Part shown: piece by piece, positions 20,703 through 28,745 of the stretch
How positions within the stretch are numbered: position 1 is the stretch's first letter
Layout of the letters: every line of letters begins with the position of its first letter
Assembly (NCBI RefSeq): GCF_000521505.1
Contig: NZ_CP003915.1
Location: 3,534,001-3,598,000 of the forward strand
Direction: 5' to 3'
DNA: 64,000 nt
Origin: Advenella mimigardefordensis DPN7
GTDB lineage: Bacteria > Pseudomonadota > Gammaproteobacteria > Burkholderiales > Burkholderiaceae_B
Position numbers and translations under genes: made by a program
Notes under the pieces: generated by a model
What the model saw: only the letters and a program-made list of their open reading frames with translations
The model's database searches: none
What the model was told of the DNA's origin: nothing

Positions 20703-20918
20703 TTAAGGTTGTGCTGTTGGCGCAGGTGACGTTGGCATAGGCTGGGCGGTGGTCCCTGGTGCCGCAGTTGACCCGTCAGATGTCATGGGTGCCTGTGCAC
20801 TGGCGTCCGTTGATGTAGAAGCCCCGGAATCATAGCCGTTGCCCGCGCAACCGGCCAACCCAACCACGCCAGCGAAAGTGGCAGCCAGAAACAGAGAGCG
20901 AGTCATACTTTTCGTCAT
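20703..20918 (-). CDS. Small lipoprotein, Ser/Thr/Ala/Pro-rich
   Basis: A 71-residue protein starting at ATG 20918 with AAGGAAGG upstream. The hydrophobic N-terminus ends in the lipobox LAGC, so signal peptidase II should leave a lipidated Cys. The mature part has about 45 residues and is low-complexity, rich in Ser, Thr, Ala, Pro and Gln, without recognisable domain. It is probably attached to the outer membrane. No function is recognised. Confidence 0.65.
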   Translation of the reverse strand: MTKSMTRSLFLAATFAGVVGLAGCAGNGYDSGASTSTDASAQAPMTSDGSTAAPGTTAQPMPTSPAPTAQP

Positions 20919-21170
20919 AGATCCTTCCTTTTTTGAAGATAAGTTTGCAAAGATTGCACCGTCATTCTTCGCGCTTTCAACAGGGAGGTCATTACAGGGC
21001 ATCTTAAAATAATTGCATTTGTAATCACATAGCAACGCGATTTTTTCTGCTTTTATTTTCTATCTGGATGATTCGCAACAAGAAAAGCGGACTGAGCACC
21101 CGCGACGGAGTGTCTTATTATTTAACGATTTGAGCACGAATATGCGTAACATTAAGCGTTCAGGCGCATC

Positions 21171-21215
21171 GCTTTGCTTTGCTTTGCTTTGCTTTACTTT
21201 GCTTTGCTTTGCTTT
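21171..21215. repeat. Pentanucleotide tandem repeat (GCTTT)9
   Basis: Nine units of the five-base word GCTTT, with one variant ACTTT at unit six. It lies about 165 bases upstream of the SMR transporter start. Tandem repeats whose unit length is not a multiple of three can change length by slippage and so alter reading frame or promoter spacing. Confidence 0.9.
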
Positions 21216-21379
21216 GCAAACAGGCATATTGCCCTGCAGACGCTCCGGCTTGCGGGAAATCCTGGATAATCCATTGAAGTTGCACAGGCAAAGAGAGGCT
21301 TTGCATAGACCGCAGCGATATCATTAGCCATTATTGCGAATCTATATAATGACCAAAACCACTTTTCCCCCGAGGACCT

Positions 21380-21715
21380 ATGCTCAATATCTATCTTATT
21401 CTTGCCATTTCCATCTGCGCCGAAACGCTTGCCACCACGATGATGAAAGCCTCTCACGGCTTCACCCAATTAGGCCCGAGCATAGTGGTGGTGATCGGTT
21501 ATGCCATTTCCTTTTATGGTTTGTCACAAGTCGTAAAAACAATGAATATTGGCATCGCCTATGCGATCTGGGGCGGCATGGGTATTTTTCTTGTATCGAT
21601 CATGTCATTCCTGATTTACAAACAGCGACTTGATCTGCCGGCTATTGTCGGCATGCTGTTCATTGCACTTGGCATTGTAATTATTCAGCTGTTCTCCAAA
21701 TCGGTCACGCATTGA
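21380..21715 (+). CDS. Small multidrug resistance (SMR) family transporter
   Basis: A 111-residue protein with four membrane helices, the size of EmrE/SugE proteins. The membrane-embedded glutamate that binds substrate and protons lies in helix one (ISICAETLATTMMK), and the second half has the typical AYAIWGGMGIF block. SMR dimers export lipophilic cations or guanidinium from the cytoplasm. AIWGG is shared by multidrug and some guanidinium types, so I do not assign a substrate. ATG 21380 follows CGAGGAC. The tandem repeat upstream could influence its expression. Confidence 0.88.
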   Translation: MLNIYLILAISICAETLATTMMKASHGFTQLGPSIVVVIGYAISFYGLSQVVKTMNIGIAYAIWGGMGIFLVSIMSFLIYKQRLDLPAIVGMLFIALGIVIIQLFSKSVTH

Positions 21716-21805
21716 GACTGCGCTCACCAGGACAGGCTCACGTGCCCCCGGGGACAGCGTTCATGTGCCTTGGCTATAATACCGGGTCATGCATGGAGCA
21801 ACGAT

Positions 21806-22999
21806 GTGACCGAGACCGATAAAAACGTAACACTACTCCGGATTCCCGGTGTTGCCGCACTCATGTGGGTGGTGGCGCTGGGTATTGGCAGCTTCAGTAT
21901 TCTGCTGCCACTGTCGCCAGACTGGGCGATCCGGGGCGGCGCCAGCGAAGCCGCGGCGGGCAGTGTGACAGCCATTCTGATGGCCTTCACCATCCTGACC
22001 CAACTGTCTGTTAACCGGGCACTCAAGCGCTTCGGCTGGGGCCCGTTGCTGGCTACGGGCTTGCTGGCGCTTGGCGCCCCTGCTCTATTACAAGCGACCT
22101 CGTCTGCCCTGTCGGTCATTCTGCTCTCAAGCGCGATTCGTGGTATTGGTTTTGGTATCCTGACTGTAAGTGGCGCAACCGCTATTGCGCTGCTGGTGCC
22201 TGCTGCAAGGCGTGGTGCAGCCGTTGGCATCTATGGACTGGCGGTAGCGGGGCCGCAACTGGTACTGGTCTCATCGGCACCCATTCTTGAGCAACTGATG
22301 GGTAAACTGGTGGTCACGCTCATCGCCACCCTGCCGGTACTGGGTTTGTTCTGGACGCAAGCCCTTGGCCGTCTGCTGAATGAGCGCAGCACGCAGCAGC
22401 ATACATCCGCCATGCACGCGAGCACGCATAGCAAATCCACCTTTGCCGTGATTTCGCCGGTTTTACTATCACTGGTGATTGTGACCAGCAGCGGCGGTGC
22501 CATCCTCACATTTGCCAGCCAGATTACCGCCGACGCCTCCTCTGCCACCATCGCCCTGCTGTGCCTGACCGGCTTTGCGACACCTACCCGCTGGGCATTA
22601 GGCTCAATGAGCGACCGTTATCCTGCCCGATACCTGATCTTCGGCCTTGCCCTGGCATGCTGTCTGGGCATGGCGGCGCTCGGTGCATCGGTGCACACAG
22701 CAAACACCAGTTGGGGTCTGACAGCGCTTTATCTTGGCAGCACCCTGCTGGGAATCTCCTACGGCGGCATGCAAAGTGCAACACTGGTATGCGCCTACCA
22801 GCTTGCCGGCAACAGCCGGTTGGCTCAGGTGTCTGTCCTGTGGAATGTAACGTTTGATTTAGGCACCGGAGTTGGCGCCATGTTAACGGGGATCATTGCT
22901 GCAAGTACAGGGTTTGCAGCGGCATTCGCATTTTTGAGCGTCGCCGCGGCGCTCAGTGCGATGATTATCCTGATAAGTCTTCGACCGGCGAAAGTATAG
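21806..22999 (+). CDS. MFS transporter
   Basis: A 397-residue major facilitator with about 12 predicted membrane helices and a polar central loop near residues 190-215. The start is GTG 21806, with GGAG seven bases upstream; a TTG at 21770 opens the same frame but lacks a ribosome site. The internal ALGSMSDRYPARYL resembles the conserved loop 8-9 motif. No specific substrate group is recognised. It lies on the opposite strand to the bufferin operon and converges with it. Confidence 0.8.
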   Translation: MTETDKNVTLLRIPGVAALMWVVALGIGSFSILLPLSPDWAIRGGASEAAAGSVTAILMAFTILTQLSVNRALKRFGWGPLLATGLLALGAPALLQATSSALSVILLSSAIRGIGFGILTVSGATAIALLVPAARRGAAVGIYGLAVAGPQLVLVSSAPILEQLMGKLVVTLIATLPVLGLFWTQALGRLLNERSTQQHTSAMHASTHSKSTFAVISPVLLSLVIVTSSGGAILTFASQITADASSATIALLCLTGFATPTRWALGSMSDRYPARYLIFGLALACCLGMAALGASVHTANTSWGLTALYLGSTLLGISYGGMQSATLVCAYQLAGNSRLAQVSVLWNVTFDLGTGVGAMLTGIIAASTGFAAAFAFLSVAAALSAMIILISLRPAKV

Positions 23000-23033
23000 G
23001 GATTGCGCACCCCTCCATTCCTGCTGAGCGCGT

Positions 23034-23675
23034 TTACCAGCGCAGCAGCCGGGGGGCCAGCACCGCGCCGATGACAGCCGGAATCAGCATGCCAGCGATA
23101 TACCAGACGGCCCAGAACGCCACCTCCATCTCCGGACAATGCAGACAGTAGACAATAGTTGCCGCCGAACCGGCCAGCAACCCGGCAGCCGCGCCGGCAA
23201 CGCGCAGGCGGGTTGGCGCCATGTTCCGGAGCAGCCAGAAGTTGGCGATAAAGCCCGGAATAGACAGAAAAGCAATGTTAAACGGACAACTGCGCCAGGT
23301 AGCCCCCAGGACCATGCTCAGCCGTTCTGAGGCAGGCGCAAGCCCCAGCGTCAGCACCGCAGCCACGATCACAACAATCACAGGCAGCGCCATGACCGTC
23401 CAGCTTCGACCAACCGATACGCCTGGCCGCGCCAGACGCGCAACCACCATCAATGCACCCACGGCAATCACGGCCGGAAATGCCAGCCTGGCCCAAAATA
23501 GCGGCGTACCCAGCATGACCGAAAGGTCCGGGCGCAAGCCATAGCCGATCAATAGCAGAATGAGAGCGCCGCCTGTGCTTATCACCATCGCCTGCCAGTA
23601 GCGGCTGGACACCATCATTGGGTCTGCAGCCCCTCCACTATTGCTTAGTAGGCTAACCAGATCATCTGTTTTCAT
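23034..23675 (-). CDS. nrsF: NrsF-family (DUF1109) anti-sigma factor
   Basis: A 213-residue inner-membrane protein with about six helices. NrsF proteins hold an ECF16-type sigma factor inactive until metal or oxidative stress is sensed through cysteines. Here a Cys-Pro occurs in SCPFNIAFLSIP and again in YCLHCPEM, the two places where the family keeps its Cys-Pro pairs. Its ATG overlaps the sigma-factor stop as ATGA, so the pair is translationally coupled. It is the last gene of the bufferin operon. The cognate pairing follows from adjacency and family. Confidence 0.82.
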   Translation of the reverse strand: MKTDDLVSLLSNSGGAADPMMVSSRYWQAMVISTGGALILLLIGYGLRPDLSVMLGTPLFWARLAFPAVIAVGALMVVARLARPGVSVGRSWTVMALPVIVVIVAAVLTLGLAPASERLSMVLGATWRSCPFNIAFLSIPGFIANFWLLRNMAPTRLRVAGAAAGLLAGSAATIVYCLHCPEMEVAFWAVWYIAGMLIPAVIGAVLAPRLLRW

Positions 23676-24271
23676 GTTGTACCTCGTATTTTGGCAGCCA
23701 GGGCCTTCAGGCCTCGGTGTATGCCAACCTTTACCGCCGATTCCGACAGCCCTGTCTCGCGCGCGGCCTCGGCTACGCTCAAGCCCTTTAGCTTGACATG
23801 CACAATAGGCAGGCGGTAGCGATCCGGCAATTGCGACAGCAGTTTATCCAGATCGCGGCACGCCTGGGCAGCCTCGTGATCGGACTCGGAAAAAAGTTCC
23901 TGCTGCTGGCTGTCCAGCGGTTCGTTCCATGCTTCATACCGATAGCGACCGCGCAGATAGTCGGCCATTTTGTATCGGGCAATGGCATAGGTCCATGCGG
24001 TTAGCGGCTGTGCAGGCAAATAGGTATGCCGGGCGTTGTGCACCGCAATGAGAATTTCCTGCACGATATCCTCAATCTCGTCCGGAATATGACTTAACCG
24101 CCTGCGCAGGAAGGCACGCAAATTCCCTCCCAGAGCCTGCAGAAAGGCGTGATAACATTGGGAATCGCCGTCAAGTCCGGCCAGAAACAATGCCCTGAGC
24201 CGGCTCTCGGTCTCCTGCGCTTTCGCAGTCCGGGCGGTGCGATCCACCCCTTGCGCGCCAGGCCCTACCAT
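23672..24271 (-). CDS. ECF RNA polymerase sigma factor (SigF/ECF16-like)
   Basis: A 199-residue extracytoplasmic-function sigma factor. Region 2 is recognised in DEIEDIVQEILIAVHNARHT and TAWTYAIARYKMADYLRGR, and region 4 in LSVAEAARETGLSESAVKVG. The start is ATG 24271, which overlaps the last codons of the preceding anti-sigma-like gene; the open frame to 24529 is antisense-type noise. It is flanked by two DUF1109 genes. The promoter at 27522-27547 matches the GTAACC-N16-CGAA motif of Caulobacter SigF, which suggests that the operon is autoregulated. Confidence 0.85.
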   Translation of the reverse strand: MVGPGAQGVDRTARTAKAQETESRLRALFLAGLDGDSQCYHAFLQALGGNLRAFLRRRLSHIPDEIEDIVQEILIAVHNARHTYLPAQPLTAWTYAIARYKMADYLRGRYRYEAWNEPLDSQQQELFSESDHEAAQACRDLDKLLSQLPDRYRLPIVHVKLKGLSVAEAARETGLSESAVKVGIHRGLKALAAKIRGTT

Positions 24272-24908
24272 TTTATGCAGATCGGGCCGAATGCAGCGCC
24301 GATGCCGGTTGTGATAAATATTGCCGTAATCTGCAGCACACTCCAGGAGGGAACCGGCATATCCGGACAATACAGGGCATAGATGAGCACACCCTGCGCA
24401 CCGGCCAGTAAACCTGCTGCAGCGCCGGACAGAGCAAGGCGAGTGGGAGCAAGTCCTTTCATGGCATGGATCATGGCAATAAAGGAAGGAACGGAAAGTA
24501 ACATAGTATTGCCTATTGTCGTGCCCCACAAGTTCCTGCTGGAAACCAGTTTCAAGCGATATTCAGCAGGTGCAGCCATAATAAAAATATCACACCCAGC
24601 ATCATCGTGAGCATGGGTAAGAGGGTCATCAGCCACGCCGAGGTAATCGCGACACCTGGCCGCACCAGACGCTCCGCCAGCGTGACGGCGACGGCAATCA
24701 TTGCCAGCGGAAACGCCAAACGCAACCAAAACAGCGGCGTCAATATCTGTTCCGGCATATCGCTGCTGACACCGAACACCACTACAAGCAGAACCGCTCC
24801 ACCAATCAGCCCCAGCAAATGTGCCCGGGCCAGACGCTTGCCAACTGCATCTGCCCGTACCGGCTTTAGGTTTAGCGCCAGTATTGCAATCAGATCTTCT
24901 GTTCTCAT
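24265..24908 (-). pseudogene. Second NrsF-like (DUF1109) gene, frameshifted
   Basis: Two frames together make one NrsF-like protein of about 214 residues. The N-terminal part, from ATG 24908, reads through GVIFLLW near 24580. The C-terminal part continues in another frame from AAPAEYRLKLV to GPICIKW at 24265. One extra T in the T5 run (24583-24587 on the plus strand as A5) restores the frame. It resembles the intact copy at 23034 but lacks the first Cys-Pro (TTIGN instead of CPFN) and keeps the second (YCPDM). It lies between doxX and the sigma gene. It may be a decayed copy, a sequencing error, or a diverged second sensor. Confidence 0.75.
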
Positions 24909-24921
24909 ACTCGCTGCATCA

Positions 24922-25437
24922 TCATCGGGACCGCAGCCTGCGGTCGCCCAGCAAATAATCAACGGACAGCCGCCCCGGTCCAAAGGCGGCAATGGCCAGC
25001 GCTATTGCCACCCAGGTCAGATGAACAGGCCAGCCCTCGGGCACGGTTATCTGAATGACGATTGTCATCAAGACAATCCCCAGGGCGGCAAGCCGGGTGC
25101 CCAGACCAAGGATCAGTAGCAACGGCAGGAAAACTTCGCCGCACGCAGCCAGAAAGGCCACCAGAGCAGGGGCCGGGAAGGCGTATGGGCCACCAGGCAG
25201 GTGCAGTCGAAATTCATCAGTAAACAGATAAATTACCGTCTCGTTCAATTGCAGGAAGTCGTCCCACTTGAGCAGGCCGGACTTCAAAAACGGCACGGCG
25301 ATGGCAAGGCGCAACAGCATTTGCACCAGCCATGGTTGCGCGATCCACTCCACCCGCCTGATCACCCGGTCCAGCCGGTTAGACGGCCCCACCGTTAAAG
25401 TGGCAGATTCAGTTTGATATTCTGACATAGCCATCAC
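24922..25437 (-). CDS. DoxX-family membrane protein
   Basis: A 171-residue integral membrane protein with four helices of the DoxX type (AIAVPFLKSGLLKW early, LPLLLILGLGTRLAALGI in the middle). DoxX proteins are regular members of DUF692/DUF2063 operons, but their exact role there is not established; links to redox and thiol stress are known in other species. Its first ATG overlaps the stop of bufC as ATGA, and the anti-sigma-like gene follows after 13 bases. Its position in the operon suggests a membrane role in the copper or redox response. Confidence 0.82.
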   Translation of the reverse strand: MMAMSEYQTESATLTVGPSNRLDRVIRRVEWIAQPWLVQMLLRLAIAVPFLKSGLLKWDDFLQLNETVIYLFTDEFRLHLPGGPYAFPAPALVAFLAACGEVFLPLLLILGLGTRLAALGIVLMTIVIQITVPEGWPVHLTWVAIALAIAAFGPGRLSVDYLLGDRRLRSR

Positions 25438-26198
25438 ATCTCCAGATTTATGCCGGTGAACACGCCCGCCGTGATCATTGCCGCCAGATTGCCCGACAGG
25501 TCAAACTCAGGAGCCTGTTCAAATGCCTTGCTTGCGGACACCCCCAGGGATAGGCCCTGTAGCAATGAGGATAAAAAGACAGCGCCGCCAGCGGGCAGAC
25601 GTGACACAATAACCTCCTGCTCCGGGCGCGTAATGAGCGCATCCTCCGCTGCGCTCGACTTCATAGAAGACACGGGCCCCTCGCGCCTGTTCATGACAAA
25701 AATGGCGACCGCCGGATAAATCGAACGCACGATCCGCGCGGCAGGATGCGCGCAAAACCGCAAGTCTGCCAGTGCGGCCGGCGGCACGGCAGTCAGTGCC
25801 CTGGCAACCATTACCGGCCTGTCAGCCGCGTGATAGGCGTCAAGCCACGCACGCTCGATACGAGCCGTATCGGCCAGCCAGGGCATGTCCTGCGCGAACT
25901 CATAAGACTCAATAAAGTCGGGAAAACTGCGCCCGTACTCGAACAACAGGGGAGACTCAGGCGGCAGAGCACGTACATAAAAGCGCGCCATCGCACGGAA
26001 AAACGCCGTGCCGGTAATCCGCTGCACTGCAGGGTAGACCGCCGCCAGTGCGTCGATCAGACTCACAGTCACATTGTTTCGATAAACGTTGTATCGGCTC
26101 TGCACCCCCTTGCCTGCGCCAACCATCATGTCTTCTGGCACGGGAAAATCAGGCCTGAACAGGCCCGTGCTGAATGCTTCTGCATAGTCATATGCCAT
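25434..26198 (-). CDS. bufC: DUF2063 partner protein of the MNIO enzyme (BufC-like)
   Basis: A 254-residue protein of the DUF2063 family. The N-terminal domain is seen in VQSRYNVYRNNVTVSLIDAL and AVQRITGTAFFRAMAR, and is predicted to bind the precursor peptide and present it to the DUF692 enzyme. The start is ATG 26198, overlapping the bufB end by 11 bases; the long upstream extension of the frame covers bufB antiparallel and is not real. It is strictly coupled between bufB and doxX. The name follows the bufferin system of Caulobacter. Confidence 0.85.
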   Translation of the reverse strand: MAYDYAEAFSTGLFRPDFPVPEDMMVGAGKGVQSRYNVYRNNVTVSLIDALAAVYPAVQRITGTAFFRAMARFYVRALPPESPLLFEYGRSFPDFIESYEFAQDMPWLADTARIERAWLDAYHAADRPVMVARALTAVPPAALADLRFCAHPAARIVRSIYPAVAIFVMNRREGPVSSMKSSAAEDALITRPEQEVIVSRLPAGGAVFLSSLLQGLSLGVSASKAFEQAPEFDLSGNLAAMITAGVFTGINLEM

Positions 26199-27132
26199 AA
26201 CCCGCCTCTTCATACAGGGAATCGTTCGATGTAGCACATGCGAGCAGGCAATCGCGCACCTGCAGTCTGTGCGCTTCCAGAACAGGCCAGGCCGGTAAAC
26301 GGCTGTCCCACTCGACCAATGTCGGCACAAGCCCCGTACTGGCAATGACCTGCTTATATAAATCCCATACCGCAGGCGCCACTTCAGCATCATGACTATC
26401 GATAAGCAATGGCTGCCCTTCATCATCCTCCTGCGCGCAATGGCCGGCCAGATGAATTTGCCCGACCCGATCTAACGGAAAATCAGCAAGATAGGTCTCT
26501 GCACTAAAGCCATGATTGATTGCAGATACATAGACATTATTGATATCCAGCAACAGACCGCAACCCGTGCGACGCGCAACCTCGCGCAGAAACCCGGTTT
26601 CGCTCATCTCGGATGACGCATATTGAATATAGGTGGCCGGGTTTTCAATCAGCAGTGATCGGCCTATCGCAACCTGGACCTGATCGATATGATCACAGAC
26701 GGTGTGTAGCGTATCGGACGTGTAAGGCAAGGGCAACAAGTCGTTGTAAAACGTGTTGTCATAAGCTGACCAGGCCAGATGTTCGGATACCAATAGCGGC
26801 TCACAGCGGCGCACGAGATCGGCAAACCGGCGCAAATGGTTGGAATCCAGCACTTGCGGTCCGCCAATCGACATGCATACACCGTGAACGGACAGCGGAT
26901 AATCCCGGCGGATGGCCGCCAGCGCCTGTTGCGGCGGCCCGCCCTCCCCCATATAGTTCTCCGCATGAACTTCAAAGAACGCATCCGTCAGCGTATCCTG
27001 CTGTATCGCCCGCAGATGTTCATGCTTGAAACTGACGCCGGCCAGCAGCCGTGTCGTCGCGCCGGCAGGAAGGGATCGACCGCTCATGCCGTCGAACGTG
27101 ACTGCAGGGGAGTGCTCTGGAAAATCGTACAC
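26188..27132 (-). CDS. bufB: MNIO-family (DUF692) peptide-modifying iron oxidase (BufB-like)
   Basis: A 314-residue TIM-barrel enzyme of the multinuclear non-heme iron-dependent oxidative family. In bufferin systems it uses iron and O2 to convert precursor cysteines to 5-thiooxazoles. Metal-ligand and active-site blocks are all present in order: EVHAENYM, SVHGVCMSIGG, SEHLAWS, IENPATY, DINNVYVSA, HLAGH, DSHD and EWD. Translation may start at ATG 27132 or ATG 27087. It lies 24 bases after the peptide gene. The family is certain; the chemistry is inferred from the matched precursor and partner. Confidence 0.92.
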   Translation of the reverse strand: MYDFPEHSPAVTFDGMSGRSLPAGATTRLLAGVSFKHEHLRAIQQDTLTDAFFEVHAENYMGEGGPPQQALAAIRRDYPLSVHGVCMSIGGPQVLDSNHLRRFADLVRRCEPLLVSEHLAWSAYDNTFYNDLLPLPYTSDTLHTVCDHIDQVQVAIGRSLLIENPATYIQYASSEMSETGFLREVARRTGCGLLLDINNVYVSAINHGFSAETYLADFPLDRVGQIHLAGHCAQEDDEGQPLLIDSHDAEVAPAVWDLYKQVIASTGLVPTLVEWDSRLPAWPVLEAHRLQVRDCLLACATSNDSLYEEAGYGI

Positions 27133-27156
27133 GGTCGTCCTCTCCGGCTGCCTGGA

Positions 27157-27468
27157 TCAGGCCTTGACGGGCATTAAAGAACCGTGACCACCGCCAGGGA
27201 CCTCAATTTTGCTGCACGTGCCGGCCTGAACGAATTTCCAGGCGTTGCCCTGAAAGTCCTGGGTGGATGTACCCTGGCAAGTCGTGCCAGGACCGGCGGC
27301 GCAGTCGTTTTGGCCCTTCAGCGCAACGCCGTAACATTTTTCTTTTTTCGCGGCAACAGCGGCATCGGCTTCCGCTTTGGTTAGCGGCGCGGCATGAACC
27401 GCAGAGGCGAGCATACCGGCAACGGCGCTGGCGAGCAAAGTGGAAGTAACCGTAAATTTAGCGGACAT
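27157..27468 (-). CDS. bufA1: DUF2282 precursor peptide, bufferin-type copper chelator
   Basis: A 103-residue secreted peptide. An N-terminal signal peptide of about 26 residues ends at AVHA. The mature part has four cysteines, at 45, 56, 64 and 85, within the DUF2282 blocks [24 protein letters not shown] and [12 protein letters not shown]. In Caulobacter such peptides are modified by the MNIO enzyme and bind copper in the periplasm. It is the first gene of the operon, with AGGAGA upstream of ATG 27468, and lies 54 bases downstream of a SigF-type promoter. Function in copper protection is inferred from the family. Confidence 0.92.
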   Translation of the reverse strand: MSAKFTVTSTLLASAVAGMLASAVHAAPLTKAEADAAVAAKKEKCYGVALKGQNDCAAGPGTTCQGTSTQDFQGNAWKFVQAGTCSKIEVPGGGHGSLMPVKA

Positions 27469-27521
27469 GAATTTCTCCTGAGGTTGAAGTAAGCTGCATC
27501 CCTAGCGGACACATTAGTTAG

Positions 27522-27547
27522 TTCGACCGCAACACGGATTTGGTTAC
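27522..27547 (-). promoter_or_regulatory. ECF16/SigF-type promoter of the bufferin operon
   Basis: Read on the minus strand, GTAACC (27547-27542) and CGAA (27525-27522) are separated by exactly 16 bases. This equals the motif I know for Caulobacter SigF-dependent promoters. The distance from the -10 element to the bufA1 ATG is 53 bases. The operon encodes its own ECF sigma factor of that group. Confidence 0.8.
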
Positions 27548-27832
27548 ACCGCAGGAAAAATTTTTTTTTGACTTGAATTGCGCTTGTGACTGCCGGCCTC
27601 AGCAGCCATGCCGATGACCAGGATGGCTGCTACACAATAAGGAGCCACAAGCGTGCTTATAAGAGCGCGCTTATAAATGAGCGATGAGGAAGGAATGCCC
27701 CAAAACCAGCCACCGGAACGGTGGCCGATATAGTAAGGGCGGCTCTTTAAAGCGGCTCTGAAGAACGTAAAACGACTCAGAACAACGACGGCTCAGAACA
27801 ACGGCCGCTCAGGACATCGAGCCGGGGCTGAT
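27548..27832. other. Intergenic region between the bufferin promoter and the prpB-like gene
   Basis: About 285 bases. GCGTGCTTATAAGAGC and GCGCGCTTATAAATGAGC form an imperfect direct repeat near 27650-27680. A hairpin GCCACC-GGAAC-GGTGGC (27712-27728) is followed on the minus strand by TGGTTTTGG and may terminate the prp operon. From about 27740 to 27820 the words GCTC(A/T)GAA/CTCAGAACAACG repeat imperfectly. No gene is supported. Confidence 0.4.
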
Positions 27833-28693
27833 TCAGGAGTAGCGTTTTTCCAGCTCATCCCATTCAGGCTTGCTCACCAGACGCTGCCGCTCGGAAAAAG
27901 ACGCCACCAGCCCGCTGGACTCCTGCACTTCCTTCTCATCGCGCAGCACCGTCAGGGTTTTCTGCATGCCGGCAACCGCGCCCTGCAGGGCTGCGTTGGC
28001 ATACAACACGATGCCGAAACCCAGTTCGGCCAGTTGATCAGCATTGAAAATAGGCGTGCGGCCACCAATCACCATGTTCATCAGTTGCGGCTTGGCCAGT
28101 CGCTGGGGAAGCGCACGCACTTGCTCGGCTTCGGTGACGGCTTCCACAAACAGAATGTCGGCGCCGGCTTCGGCGAACTTCTGGGCGCGCTCGATGGCGG
28201 CTTCAAAACCATGAGTGGCCGCCGCATCGGTACGCGCCATAATCAGAAAGTCCGGATCCTGACGCGCATCGACCGCCGCCTTGATCTTGCTGACCGCTTC
28301 TTCAGTAGAGATCACTTCCTTACCGGAAAAATGACCACAACGCTTGGGCGCGACCTGATCTTCCAGCTGAATGCAGTCTGCGCCGGCACGCTCCAGTACC
28401 CTGACGGTATGACGAACGTTCAGCGCGTTGCCAAAGCCTGTGTCGGCATCAACGATCAGCGGTACATCTACGGCGTCGCGGATCCTTGCTGTGTGATCGG
28501 CGATTTCGTGTAAACCCATGAACCCCTGATCCGGCATGCCAAACCACATATTGGTCACGCCCGCACCCGTTACATAAATGGCCTGAAAGCCAAGATCGGC
28601 GATCACTTTGGCAGACAAGGCATTAAATGCGCCCGGAACAATAATGCCACGGCGCGCTTCGACGAGTGATCTGAGTTGCTTTCTTGTCGACAT
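27833..28693 (-). CDS. prpB: 2-Methylisocitrate lyase-like enzyme (PEP mutase/isocitrate lyase superfamily)
   Basis: A 286-residue TIM-barrel lyase. The catalytic loop has KRCGH (about residues 116-120) as in 2-methylisocitrate and isocitrate lyases. Mg-binding acidic residues lie in VDADTGFG and QLEDQV. PrpB splits 2-methylisocitrate into succinate and pyruvate, the last step of the methylcitrate cycle. The C-terminal half (GGRTPIFNADQLAELGFGIV) looks less like E. coli PrpB and more like broader lyase or oxaloacetate decarboxylase relatives, so another C-C lyase activity remains possible. It is last in the run prpC-acnD-prpF, 52 bases after prpF. Confidence 0.72.
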   Translation of the reverse strand: MSTRKQLRSLVEARRGIIVPGAFNALSAKVIADLGFQAIYVTGAGVTNMWFGMPDQGFMGLHEIADHTARIRDAVDVPLIVDADTGFGNALNVRHTVRVLERAGADCIQLEDQVAPKRCGHFSGKEVISTEEAVSKIKAAVDARQDPDFLIMARTDAAATHGFEAAIERAQKFAEAGADILFVEAVTEAEQVRALPQRLAKPQLMNMVIGGRTPIFNADQLAELGFGIVLYANAALQGAVAGMQKTLTVLRDEKEVQESSGLVASFSERQRLVSKPEWDELEKRYS

Positions 28694-28745
28694 GCAGTAA
28701 ATCCTTCTTTAACAATATTAAAAATTAATCAATTTTCTGGCGTTC

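Noticed and set aside
23788..23988. Shadow ORFs on the strands opposite sigma, ilvD, acnD and cstA genes
   Set aside because: They follow from the high GC content at third positions and show no family features; the genes on the chosen strand carry clear motifs.
24552..24600. Programmed -1 frameshift in the first nrsF-like gene (ATTTTTA)
   Set aside because: The heptamer does not fit the X-XXY-YYZ pattern in the reading frame, and no downstream stem was found; a missing base is simpler.
27640..27830. CRISPR-like or tandem array near the prpB-like gene
   Set aside because: The repeated words are short, irregular and imperfect, without constant repeat and spacer lengths.
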